Assembly (NCBI RefSeq): GCF_030867095.1
Contig: NC_081833.1
Coordinates: forward strand, 72,421,395 to 72,485,394
Length of the DNA: 64,000 nucleotides
Direction of reading: 5' to 3'
Source of the DNA: Alligator mississippiensis
Lineage: Eukaryota > Chordata > Crocodylia > Alligatoridae
The translations under genes and the position numbers were made by a program. Of the stretch, positions 47,686-60,111 are shown piece after piece. How positions within the stretch are numbered: position 1 is the stretch's first letter; each line of letters opens with the position of its first letter. A model generated the notes under the pieces. It did not search any database. It was not told the origin of the DNA and was given only the letters and a program-made list of their open reading frames with translations.

Positions 47686-49183
47686 ATTTCATAGACATTA
47701 GGGGCTGGAAGGGACCTTGTGAGGTCGAGTCCAGTCCCTCTGCCAGAGGCAGGAAGTCTGCAGGGATCAGATGATCCCAGCAAGATAAAAACATCCAAAC
47801 CTAGCGTCCAAAGTGCTTGCACCATCCCTTTGGGGACTCTGTTCCAGACCTTGGATGCTCGGACTGTAAAGAAGTTTTTCCTTGTATAGAGTCTGAATTG
47901 GCCTAGAAATTTGTGCCTATTAGGCCTAGTTATCCCTTGGGGAGCGCTGGTGAACAGCTGTTCTCCTGGATCCTGATGCACCCCCTTATATACTTCTGGG
48001 CAGCCCCTGAGCCTTCTCTTCGCCAGGCTGAAGAATCCCATGTACCTCAGGCTCTCCTCGCAAGGCTTGCTCTCTTGGGCCTTTGATCGTGCGACTGGCT
48101 CTCCTGTGGACTCTCTCGAGCTTATCCACATCCCTCCTGAAGTGGGGGACCCAAATCTGGACTCAGTACTCCAGCTGCAGCCTCACTAAGGCTGAGTAAA
48201 GCGGCAGGATGATGTCCCTATTTTTTCTCGAGATGCATCAGTGGATGCACACCAGAGTTTGGTTTGCTCTGCCGGCCGTGGCATCGCACTGGGGGCTTGT
48301 TCATCTTGTGGTCAATCAAGACACCCAAGTCCCTTTTGGTTGCGGTGCTAGCAAACGTAGCACCATCAAGTCTATAAGTATGATGCTGGGGTTTTTTTTT
48401 TTTCCCCCCAAGGTGAAGTACCCTGCATTTCTCTATGCTGAAGGCCATCGGGTTTAGGTTCACCCACTTGGCAAATGTGTCCAGGTTGGCCTGTATCCCC
48501 AGCCTGTCGTCCAGCGTGACCGCCTTCCCACATAGTTTAGTGTCATCCGCAAACTTTGCCAGTCTGCATTTAATGCCTGAATCCAGGTCATTAATGAAGA
48601 TACTGAGTACCGGCCCAAGCACTGAGCCCTGGGGGACTCCGCTGGTAACCTTGCATGTGGCCCCATCGATTTGTTCCCATCAACTAGTACCCTTTGGGTC
48701 CAACCCCAGAGCCAGTTCCCTGGCCATTGGACCATGAGATGATCGAACCCGCAGTTCCACAGCTTGGTTGTGGGGACATCACGGGAGACCAAGTCAGAGG
48801 CCTTGAAGTCCAGATAAATTGTGTCAACCTCGTCTCCCTTGTCCAGGCAATGTGTCACCTGGTCATAGAAGGAGATGAAGTTGGTCAGGCAAGACCTTCC
48901 AGTAATAAAACCATGTTGGCTGGCATTCAGTAGCCTTCCATTAGCCTGTTCCAGATGGATCCCTTGATTTTTCTCCAAGATCTTTCCAGGGATGGACATC
49001 AGACTGATAAGTTTGCAATTCCCTGGATCTTCTTTCTTCCCTTTCTTGAAGATTGGGACAACATTGGCTCTTTTCCAGTACATCACCCAAGCGCCACAAG
49101 CCTTCAAATATCTTGGCCATAGGGCATGCTATGATGTCTGCCAGCTCTTTTAAGACTCTTGGGTGTAATCCATCCAGCCTGCA
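47686..49183 (-). mobile_element. CR1 LINE, 1.5-kb 5'-truncated copy with reverse-transcriptase motifs
   Basis: Read on the - strand it encodes CR1 reverse-transcriptase blocks in order: NVVPIFKKGKKEDPGNCKLI, GFITGRSCLTNFISFYDQV, DTIYLDFKASD, GPVLSIFINDLDSG with LAKFADDTKLCG, and the tail QDPGEQLFTSAPQG and [15 protein letters not shown]. Its 3' end (at 47686) reads GGTCCCTTCCAGCCCCTAAT then GTCTATGAAA. The frame shifts several times, so it is inactive. The endonuclease region is missing. Confidence 0.93.
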
Positions 49184-51419
49184 GACTTATGGATATATAT
49201 TTTATATATTTTGGGCTGCATTGCCTAAGGTGCGTTGGGAAAAGCCTTGTTTTTGGAGAAATGCCTAGTTACTGAAGCATCTTTATAGTCAGTGCACAGT
49301 GCTTCAATAACCGCAGAAATGTTTTTAAATGGATAAGCATTAAATATGTGTTTCTGGTATTCACTCCATATCTACACTGAGTTATGCAATAGCATTCCTG
49401 GTAACCTGCGCTTATTTGAACTTGGAGAACCCAAACTTCGGAGCAATTGGCTTTGAAAAAAAACAACCAAACACTTGGTTGCTTTTATTCAGAGCTATTT
49501 ATTACCTGGTTTTGTGACCCGCGCTTCTCAGTCAGTGTGGCTGACGAGATAAATGACATTTGTGGCTTCACCTATAGCATTTCTTTTTCTCTTTTTGAAA
49601 AAACAATGCAATCATGACTCTGCTTTCTAACGGGTTAAGAAACGGAGGATTTATTGCTAATCGTGAGTTTCCAAATCTGCACAGGAAATCAGCAAATGTC
49701 CAGCTCTGCATGCTGCTGCTTAACGAGTTAACTGTAAAGTGCTGTGATTTGGATGTCAGTGTTTGTTCATCAGTAGAAACTGCGAGCAGTGTTGCTTAAG
49801 ATCTTTTTGGGAAGCAGCAGATGCATTGCGGCCAATGCACTTCTGAGCGAGGGCCTGGTGGGATGAAAGCCGTGGCCCTTGGCTAATATACAGTTAACAA
49901 GAGCCAATAGGATGGGTCTTTCTTAAATGGAAGCTGTTTGTCAACCTTTTCCTGCGTGTAACAGATATTAGAATTGGCTTGTCCAGGTCTTGACACCCCA
50001 GATGGGCTACTTGATGCAAAGGTGCGATAAAGCAACCAACCTTAAGTGTTGAGAGATTATCTCCAAAGGAGCACAGTGCAATGCCCAATCTGGTCTCATC
50101 CCTATGGATCTTCTCTTTTCAAACACTGAAAATTTCACCTTTATGGTCTGCACGGGTGCAGTTAATTGAAAATCCACGGGTTTAAACAAACCTGTATCTA
50201 TCCCTAAGCTGCAGGCGTAGATGTGTGGGGCAAATGTTACCTTCGCTTTGGTGTTTCTATGCTGTTTGCTAACAAATCAAGATGATTTAAAACAAGACTG
50301 GTGAACTAATATTTTGACTAAACAAACCCTGGGCAGTTCTTTTAATAGGGATCTGGGGAGACTTGCACATTGTGGGCCACTGTAATAGCAATCACTGGTG
50401 GCAGCTCCTTGGGAGAGCTGGTCATCTGTCCGCTTTGGACACCAGTGCACACTGGTATAAATGATTTGTGTCCTCCACACTGTAGGACTCTGGGTGTTAG
50501 TGCAAGACATGAAGGTTATATCTACCCTGCATCCCGATCGTGCTAGAGAGTACCGCAGCGGTGTGTGGTATGTCTGCTCCGTGTACCCTACACCCTGAAG
50601 GACGTAATATAGCTGTGCTTAATACAGTGCTGGGCAAGGCTGAAAGGTTAAGCCCACCCTTGAACCGGCTTGCTTTTTCTCTTGAGATGTGTGCACAGCA
50701 GGTGGGAGTTCCCTGTCTCCCCTTGGCCCAATCAAAAAAAAAATTGTATTTTAACTCGGTTGTTAAAAAAGCAGTAAAATAAGAATCTGGTATCGTTTGA
50801 GCAGAGTGTATGTGACTTTGTCTCGAGTGCAAAGAGTGTGCGATGTAGCATTGCCAAAGAGGAAATGGTTGACTTGCAAACACTGCTTTGCAAAAATGAA
50901 CAGTCACTGTGCCTCTGCCTGTTAACCTTTTATTTTTTGTTGGAATAAAAGTGGAAGTTTGTCTGTAATCAAATGTTAATGTTCTTTTCTTTTTTTTCTT
51001 TTGAGTGCTGAGAGTGATTAATCTCTGACAAAAAAAACCCAACCCAAACAAGTGTTGCAATCTGCTTGTGTGAGATCCAAGTTCAGCTGGGATTCAACCG
51101 TATTAAATTTAATTTTTCACTAAGGATATTACACATGCAGTTATTGCTGAAAGCCCTTAATCATGTGCAAGGTGTTACTCAAGGAAGTTAGCAAAAGGCA
51201 TGTGGCAATGTTCTGATATTAACACATAACCACAGGTTTAATTTTCTCCATGAACAAACTCGTTTTGTTTCTGAACAAAAAGGGTGCGCATGACCTTTGG
51301 GAGCTTGCTTTCTCTCTGCAGCAGATTGTCCAATGCGTCAGATTGAAGTGTTGTAATCATTTACTGGTCTTGAAACAGGTTTTCATCGTAGATGAGAGAA
51401 AGAGGCTCGAATGCTCATT

Positions 51420-51610
51420 TAAGGCCCAGATTTTCAAAAACAAAAACTCTATATTAAGGCAGCTAAAACCCATATTTGCACACTTTTGGTGGAAGCTGAT
51501 CAGTGCAGGGCGAAGGGTCCTATTGGAGTAGCTATTCTAGTGAGTGAGTTTTCAAGAACACAAGTGTTTTGGGAACCTAAAATGGCTTTTAGAAAATCTG
51601 AAACCATTTT
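51420..51610. mobile_element. Possible palindromic MITE (CAGATTTTCAAAA type)
   Basis: It starts GGCCCAGATTTTCAAAAAC and ends with an inverted-style AAAATCTGAAACCATTTTTG. This echoes the common amniote MITE whose ends read CCAGATTTTCAAAA. A related phrase, GGGATTTTCAAAGGTATCAA, occurs at 56695. Weak. Confidence 0.35.
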
Positions 51611-52568
51611 TGAAAATTCACTGCTTTCTGTAGTTAGTGAAAAAACTGTACCGTGAAAGCACTGAAGAAACATTCCAGGTCAAATGCCATGCTGGGAGCA
51701 TGCATTTTGGTAATGCTGATTCTGCATTTCATTGCAGCATTGTGGTGGGAAGGGTATTTCCGCCCCGTCTCAGCTAATCCACTAAGGATCTTCTGCTGGT
51801 TGCCAAGGTCTGCTGTCAAATTTGCAATTTATCAGTTGTGAATTCATCCGTGCAAAATGTTTCAAGGCTCTGCCAGGAAATTATTGAAAGCAAAAATGCA
51901 TAATGATTTGTATTTGTTGAGGCAGGCGGAGGGGGAGTCCGAATAGACTTAAACCTTCTCTTCAGAGTTCACAACACGGCATCACAGCCTCTTCCATTTC
52001 CTTGGGGCGGATGGCGAGCACGCTTCGTCTGAGTCTGCCCATTATCCTCATGAGGCCTTCCTGGGAAATCCAGAGTGCTGAAAGAGTGGTGATGGTGCGT
52101 CCAAGTGAGTCAATATTCCCCCAATGTTTCAATGGGATAATAACGATGAACATGTCACTGGAGCTGTGATGGTTGCTCTGGGAAAGAAAACACGATGGCC
52201 AAACCATTTCTGATCATTAAAAATTTCCTGGCACTTTTCTCCAGAGCAAGGCTCTGATGTTATGACCAGGTTGGTTCTCCTATTCCAGTTGCCAAACATC
52301 TGCAGTATCTATTCGATTTGGATGGTATCTGTTTCCTGGTTTTTAAATTCTTGCCACCTCGGCCTTTGCACGCTGTTGCCCATGTGGACCTTTATGGTGA
52401 TAGTAAGAATAGGGTGCACAGCCCCTTGGTCCAAACCCTTGGGCTTTACCCCTCCATGTAATGGAGCCTCTATTATTTGCTGTTGGTGGGAAAGGGCCTA
52501 AAGGGTACCACCGAGTAGTTCTGAGTCTCCCCGGTAGAGGGCAGTAATGACTCACGCACTGAATAATT

Positions 52569-52590
52569 GTACTTTTAGCCCTAAAAGTAC
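52569..52590. repeat. Perfect 10-bp-arm palindrome
   Basis: GTACTTTTAG, a 2-base centre, then CTAAAAGTAC. It may be part of a small decayed inverted-repeat element. No function can be assigned. Confidence 0.85.
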
Positions 52591-53214
52591 TGCAGAACTT
52601 TCCTAACAGTTTCCTATTAGGAAACAATGGCTAAACAAAATGCTTGCCTTAAACTTACTGCATTTAGTTTGCTTAGCAGAACTCAAACCTGTATTTTTTT
52701 TAAAGTTAAGTTCATTATGTAACCCATTACTTATGGGTAACAGTGCAATTTATTTTGTGTTGCCTTCTATGGTGTAGGCAACTTCAGAAGGAACTTGTGG
52801 TGGGTGCTATGTGACCCATCTAGGAGTTGCAGCATTGTGACTGAATGGTGCCCTTTCTTTTCTGGGGAAGACTCGGGGACGACGGGGGCGGTCGCACCCT
52901 CTTCACCTCTTTTGTCTGCAAAATGGTGCTGGAGGTTGCACAAAAACAGGCTGTCTCAAAGCGTTTCCCCACTTCTGATTCTAGCTGCAACCAGGAAGGG
53001 TGAAGACTTGCAAGAATTCACTGAGGTTTCTGAAGTTATTCAAATGAGACCTTTTGAAGTATATTTATGATCAGAAGCAGCTATAAAACCATTCTACTGC
53101 TTCTTTTACAAACCCCAAATTTCACTTCTCTCAGTACTGCGGAGTTGGTAGGACTCTAGCGTCTTCAACGTGTTAACCGATTGGAAAATGTGCCGAGTGC
53201 AGAAAAGCTAAAAG

Positions 53215-53600
53215 TGGTCATTCTTTTTTTTTAGCCAAGAGAAAGTTAAGGGGTAATGTGATTGCAGTCTATAAGCACCGAAGCAGGCAATAGGAATTTG
53301 ATGATAAATCTTAGTTCTAGCAGACAGAGGTAAAACAAGATAAGGCTGAAAGCTGAAATGGGACAAATTAGAGACCAAGCAGCAATTTTCAGCAGTGAGT
53401 GTAATCAGTTGTAGGAACAACTTCCAGTGGGTTGGATGCGACCTGCTGTTATGTAAACCAGACCAAATACTTATTCTAAGAGATGCTCTCCTTCAACCAG
53501 AGCAGTTGGACCTGACACAAATAGAGGCAGGGAACCCCGCTAGGCTGCATGATGCATGGCTCCGACTATACGGTCACAATGGGTTTCTAGACCTTTAAGC
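53215..53600 (+). mobile_element. Old CR1 LINE tail
   Basis: GATTGCAGTCTATAAGCACC, then AGCAGACAGAGGTAAAACAA, CAGTGAGTGTAATCAGTTGT and GGAACAACTTCCAGTGGG match the last few hundred bases of a CR1 ORF2 in order. It is strongly diverged, with no intact frame. Confidence 0.7.
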
Positions 53601-54278
53601 AGAATTCATAACTATAGGTCCAAATCCCATCCTTAGTTCCAGTATTTAGGCATGGTGAAGCGGGGTAAAATTCTGCCCACACCTGAGACGAAGAACCTTG
53701 TTGGATGTGGATTCTTCAGTTTTACTTCCTAGCACCTCCAAATCTGGGTTATAGACTCAACCAATGGAGTGCAGTGTGATCTGAGTCCAGGTTATGTCTG
53801 CAGTGCCCTCTTTTTACTTGTAAGCTGACCAGGAGTGAGAGAGCGTGAACAAGAGGCTTCACATTGCCAAATGTTAGGTTTAGCTTCGGCCAGAGATACA
53901 TACTGGTACTCATGGATCTCAGCCAAGTGTTTAGTCTTCAGTACAGCAGTATCCTACGTTGGATGAAGCTGTTGGGCTGCATGGTTGAGTTTGAGAGGGT
54001 TGTTAGGAAGGGTGGACACATCTTCCACAGGACAGGCAGAAATGCAGTTTGTGGCTGCTCTGATCCACTGCATCATTCCTTACTTAATGGCCCAAGAAGA
54101 GACGCAACCGGAGGGTGCAGCAGGGAGAGCGCCACAGCAACACGTGTGTACACGTCCTACACATCCATGAATGCTGCAGCATGATGCTTAGCTCAGATGC
54201 ACGGGGCACAGCCTGGCCACCAGCTCATCTGCTACAACCTCAATGGGCAGATAAATCTAGGGGCAGGAAATTGCACGT

Positions 54279-54897
54279 TGTGTGTGTGTGTGTATCTATC
54301 TATCTATAGACATAGAGATATATAGATACAGATATATATAGACATCTATATATAGAGTGTGTGTGTGTGTGTATCTATAGACAGATATATAGAGAGTGCG
54401 TGTGTGTGTGTGTGTATCTATAGACAGATATATAGATATATATATAGACATCTATATATAGAGTGTGTGTATATGTGTGTATATATTCATATATGCACAT
54501 ACTATATATACTTTACTGTATATACTCTATATTAAGCATACGCACACACACATACACACACTATATAGATATCTATATGTAGTATATATAGATATCTATA
54601 TATAGTGTGTGTGTACATACACAGACACAGGAACACACTATATATAGATATCTATATATAGAGTGTGTGTGGGTGAATCCATACACCCACACACACTATA
54701 TATACTTTATATATACACACACACACACACACACTATATATATACTTTATCTATCTGTATATATACTATATATTAAGCATATATTAAAAACATCTATATA
54801 TACTTTATCTCTGTGTGCATGTGTATTTTATCTATCTGTATATATACTATAGATTAAGCATATATTAAAAAAATGCACATATATATATATGCTTAAT
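54279..54897. repeat. Compound GT / TATAGATATC tandem array
   Basis: About 620 bp of alternating (GT)n or (CA)n blocks and AT-rich palindromic blocks such as TATAGATATCTATATATAG. Blocks appear in both orientations (GTGTGT early, CACACA near 54710), so the array contains internal inverted repeats. Open frames here are artefacts of the repeat. Confidence 0.95.
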
Positions 54898-54967
54898 ATA
54901 ATAACTTAAGGGGCCTGTGCTTAATATTTGGGAGGGGTTAACGTGTATTGAAGGCTCAGATCAAGTG

Positions 54968-55040
54968 TAGTATCATGGAGAAGCAGGGCTGAAAGGGACC
55001 TCCAGAGGCCATCCAGTCCAACCCCCCAAAATGATACAAG
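54968..55040 (-). mobile_element. CR1 LINE 3' end
   Basis: ATCATGGAGAAGCAGGGCTG, AAAGGGACCTCCAGAGGCCA and TCCAGTCCAACCCC form the reverse complement of a CR1 3' end. Short copy next to the tandem array. Confidence 0.75.
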
Positions 55041-55129
55041 CTGCCTAGTGAAGACATACTGCCTTCGTTGGTTATTTGTATGGTTCTTAGCACTAGGAAT
55101 CCTGATTTGTTACTGGGACTCCGTAGTTA

Positions 55130-55220
55130 TTATAATGGAAATAAGACAGAGTGGCTATCCCTGGTTTGAACTGATAATCCATCTCCTTGCCCTATCCACG
55201 TGACCCTGCTGTGCCAGCTA
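55130..55220 (-). mobile_element. tRNA-derived SINE-like fragment
   Basis: On the - strand it reads CAGCAGGGTCACGTGGATAG and then TCAGTTCAAACCAGGG, again with tRNA-like A and B box spacing. Diverged. Confidence 0.45.
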
Positions 55221-58200
55221 ATATTTGAATCAAATGGAGGGTAATTCTATTAGTGTCTAAAATCAAGACGTGCTGTCTGCACATTGAATTAAAATGCTGA
55301 AACCTGTCTTTAGCTCTGTTCCCTGCTTGCTACATAAAAAGGTTTCTCTTATAATCTATGTTGGCATATTCAGTCCCTTCGTGTGGCTTTCACCACATAT
55401 GAACTCGAGAAGTTATAATCAAGTTGGTAATAACTATGAGGTGAACTGGTTAAAAGTAATTTCTGATTGTTTTGGCACGGGCTGAATGTAGGACCTGGAA
55501 CAGCTGAATCAAGACAAAATGAAGCGAGTCATTTTTATTCACCAACACCCAACACAATCACTCTTGCCCTGGAGTGAGTAACAGCGTAGCGGAAGGGCTG
55601 TATTGTAATGCAGAATTCCAGGTTTGAGGAATATTAAGTAAAATATGAAAAATAAAATATTAAGTAGAATGACTGACGTTATTTCTGGCCTCCTTTTTTT
55701 TTTAGCTGCAGACCTGTCACGTTTAATAAGAGCAAAGGAAGTGCTTTGAGTAATTCAAACTCTTGGGAAGAATCACACTCATGAAACCTATTGAAGTCCA
55801 GTAAGTTGCCACCTTTCTCTGCTCCCTCTCACTGACCCTGTGTCAAAAGGCAAAGTGGATCTGACACGTGTGTGTGTGTGTGAGTACATGGACTTCAGTG
55901 CTCTTCTACCATTGACTTCAATGAGCTTTCACCAAGGATGCATTTAATCTGATGTAGCTGTATTCATCCAACCTTCCCCCTACAGTGAAATAGTTTTAGA
56001 AGGATTTAGGTGATACGGTGATCTATCTGGGACTGAAGTTGGCCCAGAGGACACGAGCCACGATTTCAGTGGCCTCACCTGAGTCAGCCTTGTCCACAGC
56101 ATCTGGATTTGTACAATGCCATTAACGGTGTAGAAATGAATCCCTTAAAGCATCAGCAATGTAGAGGGAGTTGGCCTGAATCACCTTAAAGGGATCATTT
56201 CAAGCAGGAATGTGTGAGAACTGCAAAAGATCAGGTTCCCCCTGGGTCTGGAAATCATTTGAATGCCGTTCGTGGTGTTTGAATGAACTAATACAACTTT
56301 CTCATAATACCCATAGAGCGCACGTTTTTTGAGACATGACTCAGTGCACCCGAGCTGTGTGCGGTTTGCACCACTTATGAGACTACCATTCAGTAATGGT
56401 AACATTTTGGGACGGTCGTGTCTCAGGATTTGGATGATTCACAGTGACTGTCACTGTAGGGAGGGCATTAAAGAGGTCAGCAGGCCTGGTGCCGGTGAGC
56501 TGATAAAAGGGCTATTCTGCAGGCATAACCAATGCAGCAGTCCTGAAAGAACTGATAGAGCAAGAAAAATAATTTGGGAAAGATGCAGACCTATGAACTC
56601 AAAGTGACCGGTCACTCGTGTGCCAATGTAGCTTCTATATTGTTTTTATATGGCCCTTACCCATGCTAGCACCTGAGCATTTTCAACCAGCCTGGGATTT
56701 TCAAAGGTATCAAAGGGACTTAAGTCTTCCAGCCCCACTGAATATTGATAAGCAATCTAGATCTGTTGGCCCTGCCTGAGCATACCATGTACTATCTATT
56801 TTCATGTGCAAGTCCTGTGCAAACTAATAGACATGTAATGCAAATACAGACGGCAGGATCAGCCTGACACAATGGCAGACGTACCATGACCTGCAGCTTC
56901 GATCTTCCTTAGAAGACAGAGTGTTTTATGGCAAGCTTGTCCCAAAGAACATGGTTAATGAAACTTCAGGGAGGATTTGATTTATTTTAAAAAGCTGTGC
57001 AGTTTGGAAACCATGCCCAAGGATTTCTGTAATGCCTACGACGAAGAGCCACAGATGTCCAGCTCTGAACAGAGAGAGGTTCTTCCAAAAAAAATAATAA
57101 AATTAACATGGGGAAATGGTGAAAAAGAAAGAATGGATAAGCAGAGATATCGGTTCAGATCACTATTTGACAGGCATGTATTTGTCTGATGTTGGGAAGC
57201 TATAGGGTAAAACTGGGTAAAAGTAAAGACCTTATTCATCATTTATGCTGATGACATTTCTACAACGCCACAAGACAAGTGCGGTGCTGATTTGCAACCA
57301 TTTGCACGCCCCGTTACACCGAGTGTGTTTCGTTCTTGTACGCAGCGAAGACTGGATTGTCTCCTGCTCGAAGGAATAAGCATCTCATCTTCTTGCAGCT
57401 TAAAAGAATGACTTCATGCTCTTCCAAGGACTTGGCGTAGGAAAATGCACAGCCTGTTTGCCAAGGCTTGAGCTGCTTCTCCTTTGGGTGGATTTGTGGT
57501 TGTACTGGTGTGCACACAACCTCGCTCCCCTCGCCTTTGATCATGAATGCCCTTTCATAACGAAGGAGCTAACTACCTAAGGCGCTCCATTCAACCAGTG
57601 AATTGTGATGCATTAGATTCACTCTTCTTAACACTGGCTTTTATTTAAGGAAAAAAATTTTTAAAAAGCCTTTCAGGTTCCCTTCTGCCCTAGCCACTTC
57701 CTTTTACCTTGCTTCAACAATTTGTGAACAGTTGCCGGCAACCAAAAGTGGCTGCGAACACAATACTGCGGTGTCGTGACTAGCCAAGCTCTGAAAGAGG
57801 TAAATGTGGCTTAGTGATCCTCAACAAGGGTGGTACAGCACCCTGCGCTGCCTGGAGATCCTATCAAGGGTGCCGGGCTCTTGCTAGTCTGCTCAGGGTG
57901 CAAACCTGATTCACGTGATAAACCCAGAGGTTTCAAATGGGAATCCCAGGTGTTAAAATATCCCACCCTGAGTTTTGCAACAGATGAACTGCTGTTATAG
58001 TTTGGAGTCAAAAAAGGAGAGGAGGCCAAGGCTGGCATTTTCCCTGCATCTAAGAGGTTGGAAGTGACTGGGTTCGAAGAGCGGGTTGGGGCGGCAGGCT
58101 GGGAAGGACATGGGTGTGAAGCAGGGGGTCCTGCAGAGTCAGTCTGTAAGGGCAAGAGCTGCAAACTGGGCTGTCTGCAAATGCCCCAGCTCCCCCTTTG

Positions 58201-58972
58201 TGCCTGGGTGGTGGAAGGAGCTGTGGTGAGCATGGACTCCCCAGTGCTCTGCCAGCTCGAGCCCCATCCTCGGCCTGTCCCAGGGGAGGGCAGCTGTGCC
58301 TGCTTCTGCCTGCCCCCACCTGAGAAGCAGCTGCCCCTGCTGATCTCCACCCACCCCCAAGTCCTCCTAGCCCTGGGGGGCTTGCAGAGCAAGCTGCAGT
58401 GGGTGGAGGTGGCACAGGGCCCTGCAAAAATCCTGTGCCCCCGATGAGTGTGTGTGTGTGGGTGGGGGGGAAACCAGCTGCCTCCCCTCCTGGCAAGGCT
58501 TCCCCTGCATCCCCAGTCTGGTCCCCTTTGCATCTCAGTCCAAGCCTTGCCTTTGACCCTCCTCTCCCGGGAGCTGCTTGCAGGCTCGGATGCTTCAGCT
58601 GCAGGCTGGCGCCCAAACTCCCTTGGCAGCTGGCACAAGGGGCTTTGTGCACTCCTCCTGCAGCCTCCCAGCACCTTAGGCTGTGCCGAGGACTTGGTGC
58701 CTGATCATTTGGTTGCAATTATTCCCTCCCCCCCTGCTCCTTTCCCCCCCTGTCTCCTCCCCCAGCCCCCTCCCCTTGCACCCTCCCCCACTTTGGGGTA
58801 TTATATTACGGCGTGAAGCAGCCCTGGATCCACAGTGCCTCTTGCCCACAGCCCGGGAGCGCTGCCTCTCTCTTGCTGCTGCTCAAGAATAATTTTTTTT
58901 TCCTTTCCTTCTCGTTTCATCAGCAAAGAAGCAGCGGCTGCCAAGAGCTCTCTGCCTTGCTTGGCTGAAGGG

Positions 58973-58980
58973 TATAAATA
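58973..58980 (+). promoter_or_regulatory. TATA box (TATAAATA), candidate promoter
   Basis: TATAAATA lies in the near-palindrome GGGTATAAATACCC. An initiator-like TCAGTAG has its A at 59006, 33 bases downstream, within the normal TATA-to-start range. The surrounding 58000-59130 is GC-rich compared with the flanks. A second TATAAATA occurs at 59253-59260, downstream of the predicted exon. Confidence 0.6.
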
Positions 58981-59005
58981 CCCTGTGGGGAGCTCCACGG
59001 GGATC

Positions 59006-59136
59006 AGTAGCAGCTGCTGAGACCAGAGCATTCATTGCCTCCACTGGGTCCTTTGCTGATCCTCTCTCTAGCTTTGAGAGATCTTCCCCCATCTCCTCCC
59101 CAGGCAGGAGCCACAACTTCTCGGGGACTCACAGAG
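59006..59136 (+). other. Candidate noncoding first exon (possibly CRISPLD2 exon 1)
   Basis: It runs from the initiator-like site to a strong donor, CAGAG/GTAAGTGG, at 59136/59137. It has no ATG-led frame that resembles a known protein, so it would be 5' UTR. In human and other vertebrates CRISPLD2 lies next to USP10 on the same strand and begins with a noncoding exon. That order is the only reason for the name. No CRISPLD2 coding exon is seen before the right edge. Confidence 0.4.
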
Positions 59137-59252
59137 GTAAGTGGAGGGTTGTGTGTGTGGTTGGCAGTGTGTGCCCCAGCCCCAGCTCAGTGTTGTGTTG
59201 CTCAGACATCACTGAATAACCTCTCTGTGGCTCACACTAGTGATGCTCCAGG

Positions 59253-59260
59253 TATAAATA
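59253..59260 (+). promoter_or_regulatory. Second TATA-like box
   Basis: GGTATAAATAGC, 280 bases after the first TATA box and within what would be its first intron. It could serve an alternative start near 59284, or be chance. Confidence 0.35.
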
Positions 59261-59600
59261 GCTCGTGCAGGCTTAGCAGCTGCCCTAACCCTGCCATGGA
59301 TCTGGGTGGTATAATAGAGGGCTAGAAACCCACCAGCAAGTTGTCCACCTCTTAGCACCTACTGGAGGCTGTAGCAATTGCTCACTGTTGATTGGTCATT
59401 TGTTGAAGCATCTAACCAATCATGTAGTCATCCTTTTACACTTTTTTTAATATACAGGTAACCAACTGGATGAATTTGGCAGCACCCTGGGGTCCTAGCA
59501 CAGTTAGGAGGTGTTTCTTAGCATGGTTTGGGGTAGCAAACTTTTCCAGTATTGCAGTTTGGGGGGTAGCAAGTTTTTCCAGTATTGCACTGGAGTGGGT

Positions 59601-59639
59601 ACTATACTATACTATACTATACTATACTATACTATACTA
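59601..59639. repeat. (ACTAT)n microsatellite, about 7.8 units
   Basis: Pure pentanucleotide run in tandem unit 1. Confidence 0.95.
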
Positions 59640-59725
59640 ATGTAGAATCACAGAAGACGAGGGTTGGAAGGGACCTCAGGAGGTCACAGCTGGTCCAGCT
59701 TTTCCAGTATGGCACTGGAGTGGGT

Positions 59726-59775
59726 ACTATACTATACTATACTATACTATACTATACTATACTATACTATACTAT
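59726..59775. repeat. (ACTAT)n microsatellite, 10 units
   Basis: Pure pentanucleotide run in tandem unit 2, longer than that of unit 1. Confidence 0.95.
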
Positions 59776-59824
59776 AGAATCAAAGATGAGGGTTGGAAAG
59801 GACTTCAGGAGTTCACATCTGGTC

Positions 59825-60111
59825 CAGTGGTTGTCACCCTTTTTTTGTACCAGGACCTATTTGTAAACATTGATGGTCAGTCCTGACCCACCCTGCAGTG
59901 TGCGGGGCAGGGGGTGGGTGTGTGGGGCAGGGGGTGGCCCCGAGCAGCCCCTTGCAGACTGGAGCTCTGCCGTCCTATACGGGGAAAACCACTGTTTCCC
60001 ACATTTGTCTCCTTTAAAGGAGAAACCATTTCTGAAGTTTGCTGATCCATTTTAAAAGTGTGTTTGCAAACTTGTCATATATTCTTGTGACCCACGGGTT
60101 GAGAAATGCTG
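59825..60111. mobile_element. hAT-type nonautonomous element inside CR1
   Basis: The left end CAGTGGTTGTCACCC and the reverse-complemented right end CAGCATTTCTCAACCCG match CAGTGGTTCTCAACCC-type ends. The target duplication is ATCTGGTC (59817-59824) and ATCTAGTC (60112-60119), 7 of 8 matching. The host CR1 sequence resumes exactly at the right copy, which confirms the boundaries. Confidence 0.9.

Larger units (their letters stand above)
44516..58950. other. Intergenic region between USP10 and the next promoter
   Basis: No exon with recognisable protein similarity was found on either strand. It contains SINE-like units (44778-45003, 55130-55220), a 1.5-kb CR1 (47686-49183), an old CR1 (53215-53600), a CR1 end (54968-55040), a GT/TATAGATATC array (54279-54897) and a few element-like pieces. 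The stretches 45010-47680, 49190-53210 and 55230-57800 otherwise show nothing I can name. Confidence 0.7.
59574..59825. repeat. Two ~126-bp tandem units containing an ACTAT microsatellite and a CR1 end
   Basis: Unit 1 (59574-59699) and unit 2 (59700-59825) both run TTTTCCAGTATTGCACTGG (or TATGGCACTGG), AGTGGGT, (ACTAT)n, TAGAATCA..GAGGGTTGGA and so on to CTGGTCCAG. A partial copy of the TTTTCCAGTATTGCA start lies at about 59540. The duplication therefore copied unique flank, microsatellite and CR1 3' end together. Confidence 0.85.

Noticed and set aside
48209-49107. + strand open frames opposite the CR1
   Set aside because: They are antisense shadows of the CR1 reverse-transcriptase region.
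56977-57189. 70-codon + strand frame rich in charged residues
   Set aside because: No similarity to a known exon, no clear acceptor at its start, and an AT-rich Lys-biased composition. I treat it as chance.
57811-58718. Two long - strand open frames (287 and 222 codons) and + strand frames over the same GC-rich DNA
   Set aside because: They overlap in different frames, are low in complexity, show no recognisable domain and sit in GC-rich DNA upstream of a candidate promoter, where stop codons are rare by chance.
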